DNA from: Stercorarius parasiticus
Taxonomy: Eukaryota; Chordata; Aves; Charadriiformes; Stercorariidae
Direction: 5' to 3'
Assembly (NCBI GenBank): GCA_013396915.1
Contig: VWZL01002000.1
Location: 1,698-65,697 of the forward strand
DNA: 64,000 nucleotides
Part shown: positions 10,836-24,310 of the stretch, piece by piece
How the letters are laid out: each line of letters begins with the position of its first letter
Position numbering within the stretch: the first letter of the stretch is position 1
The notes under the pieces: model-generated
Database searches by the model: none
What the model saw: only the letters and a program-made list of their open reading frames with translations
What the model was told of the DNA's origin: nothing
Translations under genes and position numbers: made by a program

Positions 10836-13569
10836 TAAAATAAAACTTATTTTCCCATTTGCAGATTTTGTGAACAAAGAAGAGGATACCTTAGAGTCCT
10901 GACATCATGTAAAAGTCACAAAGGGCAGAAAAGACTGTCTCTTGTCTTAGTATAAGATCTACAGTTTGGCCTCCAAAGCAATAGTTCTGAAGGCCACCTG
11001 TCCAGGCAGTTGATTTTCCTGGGTGACGCACAGCAACCCCAGTGGTCACAGTAGTGCTTTTAACATCGTGGTTCTGTCCTCAGCTTTCATTTGCACAGAG
11101 CTCAAGTCATATGGGATCTGGCTTTTGAAAGGTTTCAATATAGGTCTGGGGTGGTCTTTCCTCAGACATAGGCCTGTGCTGAATACAAGGAGCCATCACC
11201 ACGTGCACTCAGCACATCCTGATCCAGGAGAGAACATTATCCAAATTATTTTCAGTATAAGGGGAACCTTAAGCTCCTTCCTATAGACATATTTGTTGCA
11301 GCAGTCTCTCTATGTGAGTCTCTCTCTGTCTCTACTATGTGAGAACTTTGGAGGTGTCCCTGGACAAGGATAGGTGACTCTTGCTTCAGCAGCAAATTGG
11401 ATTAGGCAAGGATTCAGCTGGCCCTGTTCCTAGCACATGGTGGTGAATGTGAAATGGATAAACAGAGATTCTCCATTCAAGGGCGGTGCCAAGCCTGTGC
11501 CTCCTTTCCTCCCTCTCTGCCTGTGGTTCATCCAGAAGGTACTGTGCAAGCCAGCCGCTGGCCCTGAGGAGCCATCTCACATGAGTGTGTCCGCCTGGCT
11601 GCTCAGTCAGTACTGGGTAGTGGACTTAGCATGATGGAGATGGGCAGATACAAGGTAAGACTGAGAGGAGAGTGTGTCATAGATATGAACTTCATGAGTT
11701 TGACTATCAAGTGGATGGGGTGGTCTGAGGCACAGAGAAGGTAAGACCATGATACCCCGTGGACCTATTTTCTGTACTTATGGATACCAAAAGAAGGATT
11801 TTGTAACAATGGGACAGCAGGGATGGCTCTGAAATGTGTTTCTGTGTGCTCACAGATGCACTGCCTGCTCCAGCTGTGAAACAGCCCTGCATGGGATCTG
11901 TGGAGCAATGTGCCATCTGGTGCCCTGGATGCTCTCTGTTGAAGGATGTAGCTTGCTAAAGTTAGATTGCATCTGCCAAGGATTTTCCAGGTTGTCTATT
12001 TGTCCACACTGCCCAAGGACATGACCTGAAGGGTCAGTGTGGTCTGTATGGACCTTAATAATTTTCATGGCAGCCTGGTTGGGACACTGTTGCCCTAGCA
12101 CATCTAGTGACCTCCAGTGCCATGACAGTGTGAATGGGGATTTGGCCTTGGGAGGACCAAATGACTGCTGAGAGTGCAATGGCTGCGCAGCATAGACACA
12201 ACCATACAGATCCCAGTGCTAGAGAAGGATCACTTGAGCTCTGGCAGCTCCATCTAGCCTTTGGGAAACTAGGTTGAGCTCACTGAGTGGTGTAAAAGAA
12301 GGAGTGGGTGAGTTCAGGTTCATCTTGGCAGTTCCTGAAGTGCAGTTTTCTTAGAAGTGTTTCTCCTGCTGGTAAAAACATAGCATGACTGGAAATGGGG
12401 TAAGTTTCTAGCTCTACATGCATAAGTGTGTATTAAAAATGCATTTTGAAGGTAGACCGACTTTATAGACTAAAAATACTACTAATTCACCAGAAAACAT
12501 CTCACTTCCAGCTGGACTCCAGCCCTGTTGCTTCAGAATTGTGATTTCCTGGTTTGCCTCTGCCCCCTTGCTGAGTGAACCGGTGGCCCTGTCAGCTTGT
12601 CACATGTCACAGTCACGCAAGTGAACAGTGGTGGCACTCAGGGCTTCTCAGGGCAGCTGCAGGCAGAGAGAGGATAAGGCAACATGCATGCAATCTTTTT
12701 TTTTTTTCCCCCAGATTTACAGCTGGTTTGGGATACATTTGTATCTTGGTAATTGGGAAGTCTAGTTAGATATCCTGGAGTCCTAATTAAAAGTCTTTTA
12801 TGGTTGTAAGATATTTTGAGAATAATAATCTGTAAAGACTTGGTATCCTTGTTCCATTTGCATGTGCAGTTTTTATAGCTGTGCGACTAAGTGCTGTAAT
12901 TGCCTGTAGGAATGTATCGTGTTTGCCCAAATGGAATAAATTACAAATACTTCATAGCATTCAGTTTTTAAGTCTCTGATTTTGAAATTAGGGAGACAGC
13001 TGACATAAAATACTGTACTTGACTAGAAATGCAAGAACAGAAATCACATTCTGTTCACTTTAACAGTGTCTTTTTTGGCATCTTGTGTATCAGTTGAAGG
13101 AAAGTTAAGATTTTGCAGCTATTTTAATACCTGGCTAACTACCACAGAAATCCTTGGTAATGACTGAGTATGTACCATGGCATGGAATATAGGCAAATAC
13201 TGTTCCAATCAAGCAGCATTCACTGAAATTGCCTCTCATTACGTAAATAATTTCTGAGGCAAATATACTAATTAAGTGTTTTTCCTCATTATGTATTTCA
13301 TGCTTAGGAGGAGTTTACTATATTTATAGCAGTGCAACTAAAGATATTCAGAACTAACCACGCCAATATTTACAGAACAGAGAGAAATTGCTTATGCTTC
13401 TGTGTTCTTCATTGCTTATTTTGAAGGGTATGTTCGGTTTCGTTATAGAAGTGCTTTCACTCCTGTAATCAATAGAATGATCCCTAAGTTAGTAAAGTGT
13501 TTTGAGATCCTCTGGAACATAAATGATGGTATAACTTTAAAATGCCGTTGATATTCAGTCCTCTGAGCT

Positions 13570-13593
13570 ATCTGCTGCTGTCTAGCAGCAGAT
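13570..13593. other. Perfect 10-bp inverted repeat (hairpin)
   Basis: Left arm atctgctgct, loop gtct, right arm agcagcagat. All ten pairs match. The stem is too short for a microRNA precursor and flanking bases do not extend it. Confidence 0.8.
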
Positions 13594-16133
13594 TTCCTTA
13601 TTTATAATAGTAATAATAAGCTGTCTGGTTTAGCATTGTATTGCCATGTAAAGCTCTTTAATGCAAGACTGCTGCAATCAACCGGAACACTTACGCTTAG
13701 AAAATATTTTTGTTGTATGTTATGGTAGCTTATTCCCTGCCAGCATTATGATCTTTTTATTCCTTCTTGAACAGAGACCATTTTTTTAATTTCTTGTTTG
13801 CATTTTCATAGAGATGCATAAAGCATTAATAGTCCCTTTGTAGCTTAGAGAACTTTATTAAATGTTAGCTTTTACATGCAGCTTTACTTCTACTACATCA
13901 GGTTTCCATACCACATGGATGAGTCTATCAAGATGAAAATGTGTCTGTGGTTATCACTTGTGCCTACGTAAATACCATACCTATTGAAATAACTCCTGCT
14001 AGAAGGCAAGAGTGGTAAGTGGTAGAAAAGTAACAACTGAAGACAAAGGCTCTTGGCCTCACCAAATGACAGGCAGGATCATGATAGGTCACGTATTTGG
14101 GATCAGGAGACAAAGTCCAGTTCCCCTTCATCATGGCAGTTTGTCTGACTCTTGCTGCAGTATTTTCGCACCCATGCAATTTTTTATGGATCTCACGCTG
14201 TTTTGGCAGCTAAATTCAATTTAAATGCCTTCTTGTTCCTGATTTTGCCTTTTGCATTTCAAAAGGATTTGATTTAAAATGAAAAGGTAGCTTTCCAGAA
14301 TTTTGAACAAAATTAATACCTTTTCTTTCTTCTCCATCCTGTGGACTCTTCATTTTGTTTGTGCTCCTTTCCTTGAAATCCCTGTACTCCGGGAAACAAG
14401 CAGAACCTCAGAGGCCAGAAGTCTTGTTCTGCTTTTGTTCCTCTCTTGCAAATGTAAAGCTATTGCTATCCAGTCTGCTGTTCTCCTTGTAGCCATTCCT
14501 TTCCTCTTAACAGAGAAGCAATTCAATTATTCTCCTTTTCTCCTTCACTCCAGCCCTATTCACAGAAGAACCTGGCCAGGCACTTGTATAACTAACATTT
14601 CTGTGTACTCTTGGGGGATATATCTGAGCTGTTTCTCAAGCCAGTGAAGCTGAGACTATGTAAAGTTTCTGAGAAAGCACATGTCGTTTTGCAAGGATTG
14701 TCTTTTAGAGGTATTCCTCTGTGTTCACCAAAGTCTTCACAAGTGCTCTTGGCTCTGATATCTGGGAGGAAAACAGGAGGTCAGAGTAGACACTTTTGAG
14801 TCCTGAGCTCCTTCTTGAAGATGCCTCCAAAAGCTTCATTATTTATGTACAGTGTGCAACTGAGTACAAATCAGGAGATGAAAGGTAATCTTTCTACAGT
14901 TTGGTGTTTCTCAGTCTGACAGTTCTGACTTCCTAGGGGAGGCTGTAAAATATTAAAAATGTTCCCAGTCTAAAATAAAGAAATTCAATTTCCCTCACCC
15001 ACCCCCCACACACCTCCTTTCCCTTCAAGTCCCAGAATTCCCAATCAGAGTTTTAGAGCATGCATGCAGGATGTGACATGGGTTTTATCATGCGCAGGTT
15101 ATCTGAAGAGCCAAAGGGATAATGACTCCCACTCGTACTGTCCAGATCAGAGTGCAGTCAGGATCAAGCACCTCCTGTGTGCCAATGCACCCAGATGTGG
15201 CATTCCTTCACTGTTATAATTAATCCTTTTCCCCCCTCACTCTTTTATGATAAGCAAGTGGTGAAAATGTTTTATTTCAAATAAGGAGTATGTCTTATCT
15301 GAGCAGAAAATGACGTGAAGGTCAGATCTGCCTATAGACAGATAATAAGTGTTAATTTCTATGACTAAATGACATAAAGAGAACCAAGGATTAGCTATAT
15401 CACGGAACAGTAAATTGACCCAGGGGTAGCTTTGTATTTCTTTTTCTTTTCATACTATTCTCAATAACTGGGAAAAAAGAGTGTTTTGAAGGAGTCTTAA
15501 TGTGATCACAAAGTCTCAAGCTTCTTATTTTTTTTTTATTCTTTTTTTTTTTCTCTTGCCTCTCTAAATTTTGCCTCTCTAAAAGCTTTGGAATGGGAAA
15601 TGCTGGATTATGTCTCAGTACAGTCTCTGTGCACATAAGAGAAATAAGGAACAGCAAAATCAGTGTGTATAGGGTAGGCAGAGAAGGGATTGTGTGAGCT
15701 TATTTGGTAAGTCATTGACTTTCTAATACATCTTGATATTTTCCTGCTAAAAATCATATTCCAACTGTGTGTGGCTATGGGAAATGGCATTCTTAATACT
15801 TTCAGATATGTAAGAGTAAGTATTGCTTAAACATAAACTAGCTAATTAAATATTAGGGCCAGCCAAACTGTGGAAAGCACTGTAAGGTAATTTCCCTTCT
15901 TGTTTTCGTTTGGATGGAAGGTCTTTAATATGCAGTCATAAGTTTGTTATTTGTCCTATTTTTGTTGTATTGCCTTTTTAATTTGTTTGCCTACACAAGC
16001 AAATTAGTATTTAGGTGTTCATTAGTTATACAGGCCAATGAACCAATTCATTTAGCTGAGTTTAAAGATTAGATTTGTAGATATTCTTCATTCTCTTCAG
16101 TTCTTCACCATTGGGAGTTACAGTTGCAGTTCT

Positions 16134-16164
16134 GAATAAGTGAAATAAGTGAATAAGTGAAATA
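16134..16164. repeat. Short tandem repeat, unit close to aataagtga
   Basis: Three to four imperfect copies of aataagtga/aaataagtga in a row. Minor microsatellite-like sequence. Confidence 0.7.
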
Positions 16165-18177
16165 CAGCACATGGATGTTTTACTGTGTCAGGGAGAGTGG
16201 TCTTAGAGGAACCATGCAAAAAAGATATGTGAAAAAGGCCTAAATATGTCACTTTAGCTGTCAGAGATTTGGCAAATATATCCAGACATTTCTATATTCA
16301 GATCGATAGCATATGGCATTATTAAGTCAAAAGCAACTTCTTTAAGTTTTGTAAGCTAAAGGACTTGAATGTATTTTGCTTTATGTGGTAACAACAAACT
16401 ACCCATGAATGTAACACTTAGTTGAGATTTGAAATGTGGCTGCAAATTAAGTTAATCAGTGACTGCACTGATGCAGTGATTTATTGTCACCATCTAACTG
16501 TGCACTAGCAGTTATGGTCACAGTCTACAGAGGCTGTATTGGCTATTTTATTGCTTGGGTGGCTTTTGACATATTCATCACGAGTTTGTCAGGGAAATAA
16601 AGAAAAGTCAGTCAAACCTCAGCCCAACAGACTTTTGGATGGCGACTCCCCAAAGAGTCTGGTCTTGGGATTTTTCTAGCACTTGTGACTTTTCTGATGC
16701 TTACTGTTAAACCACTCCTATTAAACTACTACTTTTTAACTACTGTTAAACTTACTCAGTCATCAGCATACACGTCTCTGATAACAGGAACCCTTATTGT
16801 TGATCCCCTGTTGCCCCAAAAGATCAGTATGACACAGATTTCAGCTAATTCCAGCTCTAGACGGAGTTTTCATATGCCCAATCTTTTTACAAAATTTCCT
16901 ACAGATAATCCATATGACCTCGCTGAGGAATGTAGCCCTTTTCACTTATGGTCTGACACTGTCCAGAGGTTTTAGTCAGGATTGAGGCCACTGGTGAAAG
17001 ATGCTTGATGGTGTGAAAGCTTCTGTCGAGCTGCTCTTCAGGATGCCAGATATTCTGAGTTTGATTTCTTAGAACTGACTCATTCAGTGCTGCGTGCTTT
17101 TGCAGTGTTGAAAACTAGGGTTATTTTTTTCCTATGAGGTACTTTATTCAGCTTTCTAGCAGTGACACCCCAGTGACATCCCCACAAATGCACCATAGAG
17201 GTGGTCATTCTCCATGGCAACTGGGCTCTATACTTCTCCAGGCTAGCTGGCAGGGAAAGATTCAAGAATGAACAGCCCTGAGTGTAAAGCTGGGCAAAAC
17301 AAATGAGGTAATGTAAAAATTGTGTACTTGAGCTATTTCTTCAGCTAAGCTGCACACTGAACATCTAAAATTTTGTCGTTATTGTCATAAGACCAACTTC
17401 TCCTTGGCACCAAATTGTAGTGCATAAGGTTCTTGCCATGGCATTCTCAAGCTACATAAGAGCAGAGCGAAGACTGTTTTGAAATGTTCCTCAAGAACTT
17501 TGGAGTGTTTTCTAGGTCAATGGTCTTAGTTTTACAGCCAAAGTCATATAGGACCAAATGTATAGGTGGGCAAGTTGATTAACCTTTTGTAGATTGTTCT
17601 TCCAGTTGTATAATGGAGATAGCAGTATAGCAGTATCATGTCTTGTAATGAAGAGGTTTACAGACAATAAATATTTTGAAAATGCTTTTTTTTGTTGAGG
17701 ATTTCTTACCTGCTGCATTGTAATTATTTCTTCCTTTATTACTCTTCCAAGTTTCAGAGCATATTTTTTTTTCTTTTGGGTGTATCAGAAAGTTTTTATT
17801 GACCTACTTGTCAAGTGACAAAGTCTGACTTCATGCTAGCTGCAAGGTGTGGCTTTTGCTATCAGCTTCCTCCTCTTACTTTATAATTTTGGTTAGTTCC
17901 AGTCTGAAGAATTTAGAAATATTACCTCCTTGAATTAATATTTTCATTCATCATAGCCAGCTAATACGTCTTGATCAGCTGTAGAGGATATTGTTGCTGT
18001 TCTAAATCTCTGACACAGACTATCAGCAGAGAAGGATTTTTAAATCAAGATATGGTCTAATGTGTTACTATAATCACTTTCATATGGCCACTTATAGAAA
18101 ACATAATCAATTAAGATACAGCCTTTCCTCTTCTCAGGCTTACACTTAATACTACAAATTGATAGCCCTTAAGTTGT

Positions 18178-18190
18178 TTTTTTTTTTTTT
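18178..18190. repeat. poly(T) run
   Basis: Homopolymer T run, with no recognisable retroposon attached. Confidence 0.75.
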
Positions 18191-21100
18191 CATTTTTGCT
18201 TTTTGTTTTCACATTAGTAACACACAGTTCAAGTGATGTATCTAAGACAGAAATGTTGTTCCTTGTCTTAGCACTACCAGTGCTGAAAGGTTTCATTTTA
18301 AAATAGAAATATTCTAAACTGGGAACTTCCAAGTTAAGCCTCCTTCATAATTTTAGTTGAATAAAATGAGTCAAATCTCTGGTTGTGTCGTCATTTGGAC
18401 AATTTATTTCTGCTTCTGCCTAGGATCAGAGAGCCCTGTTTTTCCAATTATGACATTAAACTAACATCTTATAAGGGCAGCATATCTGTGAACTTTCAGT
18501 ATTCAGGAGAGCATGCATTTTTTAGGTTTATGAGGTATAGCCAGTGTCAGAGTCCCCTTGTGATAGAAAACACATATTGGGAACCCTGGGTTTAAGGAAT
18601 TTGTACTGAACAAACAAGGCAGAGTGTGGCTCAGACTGGGCAGAGTACCAAGGTGGGGGACATCTCAAGAGCTTGATGGAACTCATACAGGAATTGAGCT
18701 GGGCTGGGCAGAACAGAGCTCAGATTTTTGCAGTGCTAAACCAGAAGTTTAACTGCAAAACTTCAAAGTACTATTGTAAAATTTTGATTTTGCTGAAGCC
18801 AAACCCAAATCCTGATGTTGATTAGGCCTTAAACCTAGGCCTGAATACCAGCCACGATACAATCCAATGGTACATCTGAGGCCTGCTTCCTCTTTTTATA
18901 TCCCTTAAAATATCTCTGTGGTGGCTCAGATTGTCTAATGAGGTTAACAAAAACACAACGTTGCAGATTCTCAAGACTTTCTGGTATGTCTTCTCATCTG
19001 GTCTTTAGTTCTCTGTGCTTTCTGCTGGTTGTAATGCAGAAATCTTGATGCTTTCAAGAGAAGTTTACAATTTTCTGCAATAAAAAAGAAAATTCAGATT
19101 TCATTTTGTTGTAAAGCAAGGCCAAAGATAGAAATCCAGAGCATTTTAAAACTTAAAAGTGAGCTGAGGACAGCTAGGTTGTTAGATGAAATGGCAGTCA
19201 GGTACCTCTGTGATGTGTGTGCAGCTGCTGAGAAAAGCTACAACTGAAGCATGATTCATCAGTGAGTTTTAATACTAGGGTTGTCTTCTTGTTGAAAGAG
19301 TCAAAAAGTATTCTAAATGGAGAACTTAATGATATAGAGAAAGCTGCTACTTAGTAATCAGTCATTGGCTCACCTTTTAAATTCAAAGATATCATCATAA
19401 TATATTTACTTCTGCCAAGTACCTTTTGATGTTCATTTTTAAGGTGGGGTATCTTTGATAAAAGCGGTATTGAGCAAAAACATATATTTTCTTACCATTT
19501 ATAAATAATTTAAGTTTCTCTATCTTCTGAATATCCTATACAATTATACAGAATGCTTTTCTGGAGCAAAGCAAAATTTTGGGAAAAAAAAAGAAGAAAA
19601 AGATTCATACCACCTTACAGGGAACCTGAAACATTTGTTGTTAGAACTTCAGCATACACGGAGGTAATGGAAATAGCCCGTGAACTATAAAACCATTGTT
19701 CTCCTAGCTTAATCCCCTCTATTCACGAGTGTGCTGTCTTTTCTTTAGACTGTGTATACACATCAAACACATTACAAATCTCAAAACACCGGCAGTTATG
19801 CAGCAGGATTGAGATGAAATCTAAAGAAGTGCGCTCTGTGCAACACATAACATTTCTCCATGCTGGCCTCATGCAGTCTTTGGCTGCTGAAGGCTGGAAT
19901 ATCTCAGATGGTGGATGTCTCCATCGCCCAGTAGAAGGCTCTCAATATCTCCAGCTAGTTCTTGTTTCCCTCTCTGTATTTTTTTTAATCATAACCATCT
20001 GGCTGTGTTTTCAGAACTGTAGGTACACAGCATAGCAGTGAAATTTCAAGCAGAAAGGTCACTTAGTGGTTTTCTTAGGGAGCTGTGAACATTTCTTCAA
20101 CTATTTAGATGAGCAAGGAAACCTGTTTTCCTCTTCTGTGCTGTCAGAGTGGCACATAATGGGGACCATGCTTTATGAAAAATCAGGGTGAGTGTTTTGC
20201 AGAGGAATGCTGTGAGGAGACTCTGTTGAACAAATACAAGAACAAAAGCTTTTTCCAAGATCTGATTCTGAATTCTGTATGGTCCAGAGCAAAATTCTGT
20301 TCCCTGTTTTCTTTCCTTCACACACACTTTTTGGACTTTTTATCCGACAATTACACCCAAATCACAGTACCATTAGAAGCAATGCTAATGGCAATAAATA
20401 GAAAAACAATCATATTAGTTATAATAAACATAACAATTAATGTTGTTACCCAGACAGAAAATGCTAATCATTTTTCTATGCCTTGAGGATACAATAAAAC
20501 CCATGTAACTTCTAGATGGTCAAAAGACCTATTGTATCATCAAAATACATAATAAGATTGGTGAGGGACTGATGTCTTTAGGATCTAATACCTATAAGGA
20601 GTATTTATTTAGCTGGAAACCTACTGACCTGTTAACATATGACACCTGATTGTATTAGGTATATTAATAATAATTCTGAAACATTGAAGCTGCTTAGAGT
20701 GGGTGAAGCTAGCCCCTGTCCTTACTAATATGTATTCACAGAAGCTGTAATTTAGCCACAGAAATAGAAAAAAAAAAGGTACATGAAGGAATTCAAGAAA
20801 TGAGGTATGAGGAATTATTCACAAAGCACCTATGGTTTGTTTGTTTTTACACCAGTTATAATGAAAAATGTGCTGTGAATTGAATGAGGTAGAACTCAGA
20901 AGGGAACCCTTACTTCCTCTAGCCTTGCAGGTCCACAAAAGCTCTTACGGATTTTTCGGTCTCATTGCCCAGCTGCAGGGATCTATGTGTAATTTATTCC
21001 TCAGTGTATGTAAAGACTGTGAAATTGAACACTGAAAATAAATGACTTTGCAAAAAAGCATGAAACTTCTTTTTACTAGTACAAAGAATATTCCATTGTG

Positions 21101-21830
21101 ATCTTTCTTTTTTAGTATATTTTTCTTTCTCCATATTAATCTCTAAACATAATTTTTTCCGTGTGGATTGCAAATCCTTTGAGTTAGTACAGTCTTCCTG
21201 AGTCAGTGGCTGTAGCAAGAAGCTAGCTAGTGCTTATTTTGTTAGTTCTGACTTTATTTGGCTGCTTGAGAGAATGAGAGAGCCTAGGGATAGCCGAAAC
21301 ACAATAACTGCCCTAAGGCTGCAGCTGGAGAATGATGATCTAATTTCTAATTACTCTACTTACAAGAGTCAAAATCATTATTCAAAGAACTGCAAATATG
21401 GTTCTTTATGCCTTGAAGCTGACAGGCCAGAATTAAGTGGGAATCCCCAAAGGGAAGTTATGCAATGGGTACTCTAATCTGTTCAGTTTCTTAGCCACAG
21501 AAATTACAGAGTAGCTGGATTGTGAACCACTTCAGAATTAAGAAAACATCAGTGTACAAATAAAAATAAGGCATCGACAATTGCACGTTGTTCTGTGTTA
21601 CAGGCTACTTTTTGTTCAGACAATTCCATGTGATTTCTAGTGGCACCAGGATTTAAGCTATAACAGGGTATTCTTTGTCTTATATGAGTTTGTGCAAGCT
21701 CCTAGTTTCAGTGGGAGGTTTACTCAGTCTATCAGACCCACAAGCAGCTGTTCTATTTTTCCCACTGACTACTTGCATTGTTCCTCCCTAACCAGGGATG
21801 AATCACAACCAAAAGTTGCTGTCATTTTGG

Positions 21831-21890
21831 CTTTTTTTTTCCTTATTTTTTTTTCTTTTTCCTTCCCTTCCCTTCCCTTCCCTTCCCTTC
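21831..21890. repeat. Pyrimidine tract with (CCTTC)n microsatellite
   Basis: A T-rich pyrimidine tract leads into six perfect CCTTC units (21861-21890) that end at the unresolved bases. T/C-rich sequence resumes on the far side, so the tract spans the gap and its true length is unknown. Confidence 0.95.
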
Positions 21891-22002
21891 NNNNNNNNNN
21901 NNNNNNNNNNNNNNNNNNNNNNNNNNNNNNNNNNNNNNNNNNNNNNNNNNNNNNNNNNNNNNNNNNNNNNNNNNNNNNNNNNNNNNNNNNNNNNNNNNNN
22001 NN
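21891..22002. other. Assembly gap (112 N)
   Basis: A run of 112 unresolved bases inside a pentanucleotide pyrimidine repeat, followed by tctttttttc. Open frames drawn across it are artefacts of the repeat and the N run. Confidence 1.
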
Positions 22003-23454
22003 TCTTTTTTTCTTTTTTTTTCCAAAAGTAACAACTTATAAATAAAATACATTACATATCAGCTATAATGACTGTTAGTAGAAACCACATTCAGTTATGG
22101 CTGATCTATGCCTGTTCCTCAATGACTATGACAGTAAACTTAGATTATCATAACAAATATCTGCAAAATGAGTATTGATCCATGACCACCTTCTGAAAAG
22201 TAGTAATAAGTGTGTTTGCCTGTATAAAGATCTATCAATTCTTTATATCCAGAAGATATACCTCTGTAGGCTCTTGCTAACAGTAATCAATAACTCTGTT
22301 TCTTCATGTCATGAAGATTAGCAGTGTTGACATTTTCCTGTTTTTGATTTAAGGGATAGTCAGAAATCTTTATTTTTGGAATCCACTGGAGGTCACTGCC
22401 TATATAGTTTCACAGGAATCTCTATATACTTTAATAACTAGTTATTTATTGACAATACGGGAGAGCCTGGCTGAAATCAAAGCTAAACTAAACTGCCATC
22501 ATACATACATGGAGAAAAAATATTACAAAGGATCTGTATAATCTACATAAATGAGATACAAGAAGAGAAACAGTGTTGTGAAGTGTATTGACCAGGGTAG
22601 TTGGGCTGTTGGCAGAATTAGGACTAGAACTCTGATGTCAGTTCTTGTCAAGTTGACTTAGATGATATGCTATAAATGCTTTATTGGATGATTGAGATTT
22701 CTTTTAATTATTTTCCATACAGCACGTCTATGTTAAAGAACAGATAAAAGATTTGTGTTTCGTGGCACCCTGTCATGAAAATTTTGCAAGTCAGGAATGC
22801 CTTCTCTATTCCTTGAACTTTGTCATGACATGGCAGTAGATATGAAGGACACTGCTGCAAATTTTCTAGATACAAGAGTAAATAATAACCTGTCTCGTGA
22901 AGAAGTTATGCATTTAAAATGCATGAAAATGCATGAAAAAATTGTTTTTTCCATACAAAGGTGAGGGGTTTTTTTGGGGGGAGGGAGTGTATTTGGAATT
23001 AAAATTGTGACGAAAGAGTTATTGAGGCATGAACTTTTGAGGAGACTGATATCTCAGAGTAAGAGGGTATGCTTTATGTGTTCACATATCAAACGACCCT
23101 GAGAAATGGAGATAATTACAAATCTCATTACAGACTGATAACATAGCACACAATTTTTAATAAGCATATGGGCAAAGGGAATAAATGTAGATATCTTAAA
23201 CATTTACTTAATTGGTTCATATTCCTGCTTTCTTCAGAAATACTTTTATTTTATTACATTTTTATATTGAATTTCTTAATGTAATTGACCTAAGGGGTTA
23301 ATAAGTAGATGAATACTTGCAAATAAATGAAATAAAATACAAACACAGAACTGTAGTCAAAGTAATTTGTGGGACCACAGACGATTAGCTGTGTAGCAGC
23401 GAAGATCATAGTGACAGGACAGAAGGCTGTAAAAGACTAGAAATGTTCACCTTC
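22003..23454. other. Unannotated AT-rich stretch with one possible SINE relic
   Basis: Non-coding sequence with no recognisable exon. It contains a candidate MIR-like relic at 22580-22650, a small tandem of aaaatgcatg near 22916-22938, and a G/T-rich patch near 22970. Confidence 0.45.
22580..22650 (-). repeat. Candidate MIR/CORE-SINE relic
   Basis: The + strand reads aagtgtattgaccagggta, then ttggcagaattaggactaga and actctgatgtcagttct. This follows, in order, the reverse complement of the MIR-type core: aagtgacttgcccaggg, then ggcagagctgggactagaac, then caggtgtcctgact. The match is by eye, old and short, so it needs a profile search. SINEs of this superfamily predate the bird-mammal split. 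Confidence 0.42.
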
Positions 23455-24310
23455 TTCAGGCAGGTATTTGTCTAATTTGTTCTTAAAAAAAACCTTTAAT
23501 TTTTTAGTTAGAAATCCTATGTACTTTTGATATCTATCACAGTAGTTCCCTGTCTCTAGCAGTAGAAATTTTTTTCATGAAGTCTAAGTTCAGCCTCTCT
23601 TATTGCACCGCAAGCCTGTTTTTTGTTGTAGCCACCATAGACAGCAGCGTATATTATTTCTTTCTTTTCCATTTGAAGCAGTCTCTTACATAATTAAGGA
23701 CTGGCATCATTTTCCCTCAAGCCCTTTCCCTCTCCACCCCTCTGCACCCGTGGCTCATGTAGTCTTTTCATCTTTAGACTAAACAAACCCAATTATTTCA
23801 ATCTTTCTTCATAGCTCATGCTTTGCAGACATCTCATCATTCCCGTTTCTCTACTCTGGACTGTCTCCAATTTGATACACATAATTTTTTGAAGTGTCGT
23901 GCCTAAAACTGGACACTATACTTCAACTACTTCAACTCCAGTCTTAGTGCTGAGTATAATGGAAAAATTCTTGTATCTGACAATTTTTTTGCCATTTATC
24001 TAACATTTGGATTTCTTTCTAATAGCATGCCACTGCTCATTCAGCTGCAATTTGTAGACTGCTCTAGTCCCCAGGATCTTTTTTGAACACCTTTTACCTA
24101 GTTAGTCCTTCGCTATCTGATATTTCCTGTTTGTGAAACTGGTTATTCTCCCCAAAGTACAGAGATGCACACTCATCTAACTGAATTACATCCTCTTTTT
24201 CTTTTTTTCTAGGCCATGTTTTCAGTCTACCAAGGTCACTGTGAATTCTAATTTTGTCCTCCATCAGCCTTGTAGAGATCCCATCTTAGCATTATCTTAG
24301 AAAGTAACAT
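23455..24310 (-). mobile_element. Ancient amniote-type CR1 LINE copy
   Basis: A strongly diverged minus-strand CR1. Its order of blocks matches the old CR1 family abundant in turtles and crocodilians: aggcaggtatttgtctaa; a run on late-ORF2 sequence including agactaaacaaacccaatta and ctggactgtctccaatttg; then aaaactggacactatacttc; then gccactgctcattcagctgc; then agtctaccaaggtcactgtg and attttgtcctccatcagcc. The avian 3' terminal repeat is absent and the frames are destroyed. Divergence is clearly greater than in the other CR1 copies here, so the insertion is probably older than the bird radiation. Confidence 0.8.

Larger units (their letters stand above)
10836..21860. other. Long unannotated stretch without recognisable genes
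   Basis: About 11 kb with no exon, RNA gene or LINE that I recognise. The part from about 11000 to 12660 is less AT-rich than its surroundings and carries several 60-110-residue open frames on both strands without recognisable domains; it may be a decayed repeat. T-runs occur near 12699, 15541 and 18178. A perfect 10-bp hairpin sits at 13570-13593, and a short AATAAGTGA tandem patch at 16134-16164. Confidence 0.45.

Noticed and set aside
14095..14160. Sequence gggatcaggagacaaagtcc resembling the head of a MIR-type SINE
   Set aside because: Only about 25 bases match and the core does not follow; too weak to list.
19814..20035. 73-residue frame with a hydrophobic, membrane-like C-terminus
   Set aside because: Single hydrophobic run encoded by T-rich DNA; no support as a gene.
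21692..22052. Open frames crossing the N run on both strands
   Set aside because: They are products of the CCTTC repeat and of unresolved bases.
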